Assembly (NCBI GenBank): GCA_002708005.1
Contig: PAOJ01000067.1
Span: 19,895-26,392, forward strand
DNA from: Verrucomicrobiales bacterium
Lineage (GTDB): Bacteria > Verrucomicrobiota > Verrucomicrobiia > Limisphaerales > UBA1096
Reading direction: 5' to 3'
Length of the DNA: 6,498 bases
In this document: positions 4,366-6,498 of the stretch, piece after piece
Numbering within the stretch: the stretch's first letter is position 1
Layout of the letters: every line of letters begins with the position of its first letter
Notes under the pieces: generated by a model
Databases searched by the model: none
The model's input: the letters and a program-made list of their open reading frames with translations, nothing else
What the model was told of the DNA's origin: nothing
Program-made: the position numbers and the translations under genes

Positions 4366-6498
4366 CTACTCGACAATCAGTGTGCCCCACATTGAGAACC
4401 CGTGCCCGGGATAAGTACAAACGTACTCGTATTTACCCGGCTTGACTGGCGCCTTGAAGTAGAGATTGTAAGTGTTTCCAGTCAGCACTAAAGGTGTGGC
4501 TGCGATGACTTTATCACTATCTGGTACGAAGCTGTTTATCATACCAGCTGCACCCATAGTGGCAGCTTTGGTAACGATATCCACTCGCGAACCAGGTTCA
4601 ACGATAAGCAAGTTGTGCATCATCGGCATTGGATCATTGTTAGTGAAGGCAAGTTCAACGCCAGCTCCTGCTTTTACCTTGAGCTCAGCCTTATCAAATT
4701 TCATTGGAGGCGTCACGCCTACTGATAGCTTGGCATCTATCTTGAAGGGAGGTCCGTCAATAATGGGGGCTTTCTGGATTTTTTCGATCTCTTCTAATTG
4801 TTCTTTAGGGACATTGGCAAGTGCTTCCTTACGGAAGTTATTTAAGAAACCGGCAAAGCTGTTGCCTCCTTTGAAGCTTTCAGCTTTTCGATACCATCGA
4901 AAGTATTCGAGACGTTGTTTTTTAGTCCAATGCTTTTTAAGATTTCTCAGTTCCTTAGCATAATGAATTTGGTCGCGTTGAGGAGATGAAGCTGCTGTTG
5001 CAGCGAATGCTTTGGCGTAGCCCGAGTTTCTATTTAGAAGATCGTTGCTCCAGTTATATTTTGATTGATCTGCACTCTGAGACATAAGAGCAAGTGTTTT
5101 GCTTGCGACATTTGGTGACTCGAGATAGACAAGTAAAGTGCATAACTCGCGATTTAAAGAAGCCATTGGGGCAGGATAAATCGGGTCCAGTTTCTTCTCT
5201 ACAGATGACGAAATAGCGTCAGATGGTTTCCCCATACGTATGAATGCAAGCTGGTATATTCGTAATAATTCAGCTTGTTGTGACGGTTTTAGCTCCGCCC
5301 AGTTGAGACGATTAAGCGCTTCGATAAGTTTACCTTGAAGACTTGCATCACCTTGGCGAGCAAGGGCGCATAGTGCAGTCAAAGAAGCTTGAGTATCCTT
5401 TTCTGCCAAAGCTTTACTCTGCCATTCAGAAGCTGGTTGAAGTTCAATTGCAATGCGCGCTGCCCAGCGGATATGGCGGTCATTGTGACCGAGATATTTC
5501 CATGCTTCAGCCACGGCGTTAGTTGATTTGGGTTTGTGCAATGCCTCGAGGCTGCGGCGAATAACACGATCACGAGCATTTGCAGATTTGGTCTTAACTG
5601 GTTTGGTGCTCTCCTTACCAACGTAAGTTACACGATGAAGTGCGCTTTGGCCTCCTCGACCACCTACAGTATAGTACATTGCGCCATCATACGGATTGAT
5701 TACAGCATCGGTCATGCGCATCTGTGAGCTAGCAACGAATTCTTCGCGTTCAGCTGTGTAGGAGGCACCGGCTGGGGTTAGAAACATTGCCGACATCGTT
5801 CCATAGGTCCAATCGAGGCAGTAAATAGCCTTTTGATATTTAGCCGGAAACTTGGCCCCAAGTCCGGATGTTACCCCTACAGGTGATCCAGGGCCAATGT
5901 CGTAGGCTGGTGGCAGCATATCAGGAAACCATTGAGGCCATTTACCAGTTCCAGTGCGCCAACCAAAATCAGCTCCACTGGTGACGTGGTACAATCTTGT
6001 AGGCCTATACCACGGTGTGCCAGCATCCCATTCCATATCTGAATCATATGAGAAAAGCTCCCCATCTATATTGAATGCCATGTCGTATTGATTTCGAAAT
6101 CCAATTGCAACCGTTTCCCAGTTTTTTCCATCTTTATCGAATCGGGCGATCCAGCCTCCTGGAGCACGAATATTTGCCGCATGACCACGGGCATCAGGTA
6201 GCCTTTTTAGGAGTAGGTCTTCATCCCAGTTGGTAGGCACCACAGAAGAATCTGTTTTGGGTAACTTTGTATGGTTCCCTCCTATTACATATATATGTTC
6301 TTTGTCTGGGCTTAGTACCAGCGCATGTGGTCCGTGTTCCCCGCCACCCTGCATTGGTTTCAGGTATTCATCTTTATCAAATTGATCGTCTCCGTTCGTG
6401 TCAGTGAGGCGATGGACGCCAGCATTTTTTCCGTTGATGTTCACCCACAACGAACCGTGCGCATAAAGGAGGCCCTGTGCACTAGAGATGTTAATATT
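4366..6498 (-). CDS. PVC-type beta-propeller protein with HEAT-like repeats and C-terminal azurin-like copper domain, 5'-truncated by the window edge
   Basis: The frame stays open through the right edge of the window, so the TTG at 6448-6450 is not the start; 710 residues are visible and the N-terminus (signal peptide and first blades) is missing. Numbering below counts from that TTG. Residues to about 276 are PVC-type propeller: calcium-loop-like DTNGDDQFD (17-25), GGGEHGPHALVLSPD, GGNHTKLP, RGHAANIRAPGGW, GFRNQYDMAFNIDGELF, SYDSDMEWDAGTPWYRPTR, GPGSPVGVTSG, CLDWTYGTM and GGRGGQSALHRVTY. Residues about 290-560 are helical, HEAT-like at first (HIRWAARIAIEL). Residues about 575-694 are a cupredoxin of azurin type, with ligands His612 (MMHNLL, 4615-4617), Cys678 (4417-4419), His683 (4402-4404) and Met687 (4390-4392) in CTYPGHGFSMWG. 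The Cys-His-Met spacing equals that of azurin, and Asn follows the first His as in azurin. Likely a periplasmic oxidoreductase passing electrons through its own type 1 copper; substrate unknown. It converges on the neighbouring propeller gene and shares its terminator. Confidence 0.92.
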   Translation of the reverse strand, partial: NINISSAQGLLYAHGSLWVNINGKNAGVHRLTDTNGDDQFDKDEYLKPMQGGGEHGPHALVLSPDKEHIYVIGGNHTKLPKTDSSVVPTNWDEDLLLKRLPDARGHAANIRAPGGWIARFDKDGKNWETVAIGFRNQYDMAFNIDGELFSYDSDMEWDAGTPWYRPTRLYHVTSGADFGWRTGTGKWPQWFPDMLPPAYDIGPGSPVGVTSGLGAKFPAKYQKAIYCLDWTYGTMSAMFLTPAGASYTAEREEFVASSQMRMTDAVINPYDGAMYYTVGGRGGQSALHRVTYVGKESTKPVKTKSANARDRVIRRSLEALHKPKSTNAVAEAWKYLGHNDRHIRWAARIAIELQPASEWQSKALAEKDTQASLTALCALARQGDASLQGKLIEALNRLNWAELKPSQQAELLRIYQLAFIRMGKPSDAISSSVEKKLDPIYPAPMASLNRELCTLLVYLESPNVASKTLALMSQSADQSKYNWSNDLLNRNSGYAKAFAATAASSPQRDQIHYAKELRNLKKHWTKKQRLEYFRWYRKAESFKGGNSFAGFLNNFRKEALANVPKEQLEEIEKIQKAPIIDGPPFKIDAKLSVGVTPPMKFDKAELKVKAGAGVELAFTNNDPMPMMHNLLIVEPGSRVDIVTKAATMGAAGMINSFVPDSDKVIAATPLVLTGNTYNLYFKAPVKPGKYEYVCTYPGHGFSMWGTLIVE

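Noticed and set aside
4472..4963. 163-codon open frame on the plus strand opposite the cupredoxin gene
   Set aside because: It lies wholly antisense to a well-supported coding region with recognisable copper-site motifs. Its product is a low-complexity hydrophobic sequence with no recognisable family.
6448..6450. TTG as a start codon for the copper-domain protein
   Set aside because: The minus-strand frame continues without a stop to 6498, and the preceding residues (AQGLLYAHGSL) fit a propeller strand of this family, so the true start lies outside the window.

Overview
The window (about 45% GC by eye) looks like a chromosomal fragment from a bacterium of the PVC group, most likely a verrucomicrobium and less likely a planctomycete or lentisphaeran. 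The main reason is two large exported beta-propeller 'putative membrane-bound dehydrogenase' proteins, a family (TIGR02604-like) expanded almost exclusively in Planctomycetes and Verrucomicrobia. A secreted formylglycine sulfatase, another gene class massively expanded in these polysaccharide degraders, supports this. Start codons generally lack a good Shine-Dalgarno sequence. No taxon marker gene is present, so placement below the superphylum is inference.

Layout: (1) 1-495 (+) is the C-terminal part of a sugar phosphate isomerase/epimerase-type TIM barrel, cut by the window start. (2) 498-1997 (+) is an exported arylsulfatase-type sulfatase, 2 bases behind the isomerase and probably in the same operon. 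(3) 2004-2327 (-) is a small cytosolic PpnP-type nucleoside phosphorylase, convergent with the sulfatase across only 6 bases. (4) 2328-2423 is a divergent intergenic region with candidate promoters in both directions, flanked by two copies of the palindrome CATCGATG. (5) 2424-4316 (+) is an exported PVC-type propeller protein with HEAT-like repeats and no terminal cytochrome domain. (6) 4316-4343 is a bidirectional hairpin terminator. (7) 4366-6498 (-) is a second PVC-type propeller protein, open to the window end, with HEAT-like repeats and a C-terminal azurin-like type 1 copper domain. No stretch over 300 bases lacks a gene. I saw no RNA genes, mobile elements or CRISPR arrays.

How the genes may work together: the isomerase-sulfatase pair fits catabolism of a sulfated glycan, with desulfation in the periplasm and sugar handling in the cytoplasm. 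The two propeller proteins look like periplasmic oxidoreductases. One carries its own copper electron-transfer domain and the other carries no visible redox centre. They converge on a shared terminator, so they are not one operon. The most noteworthy item is the propeller-HEAT-azurin fusion, whose copper-site spacing matches that of classical azurin.
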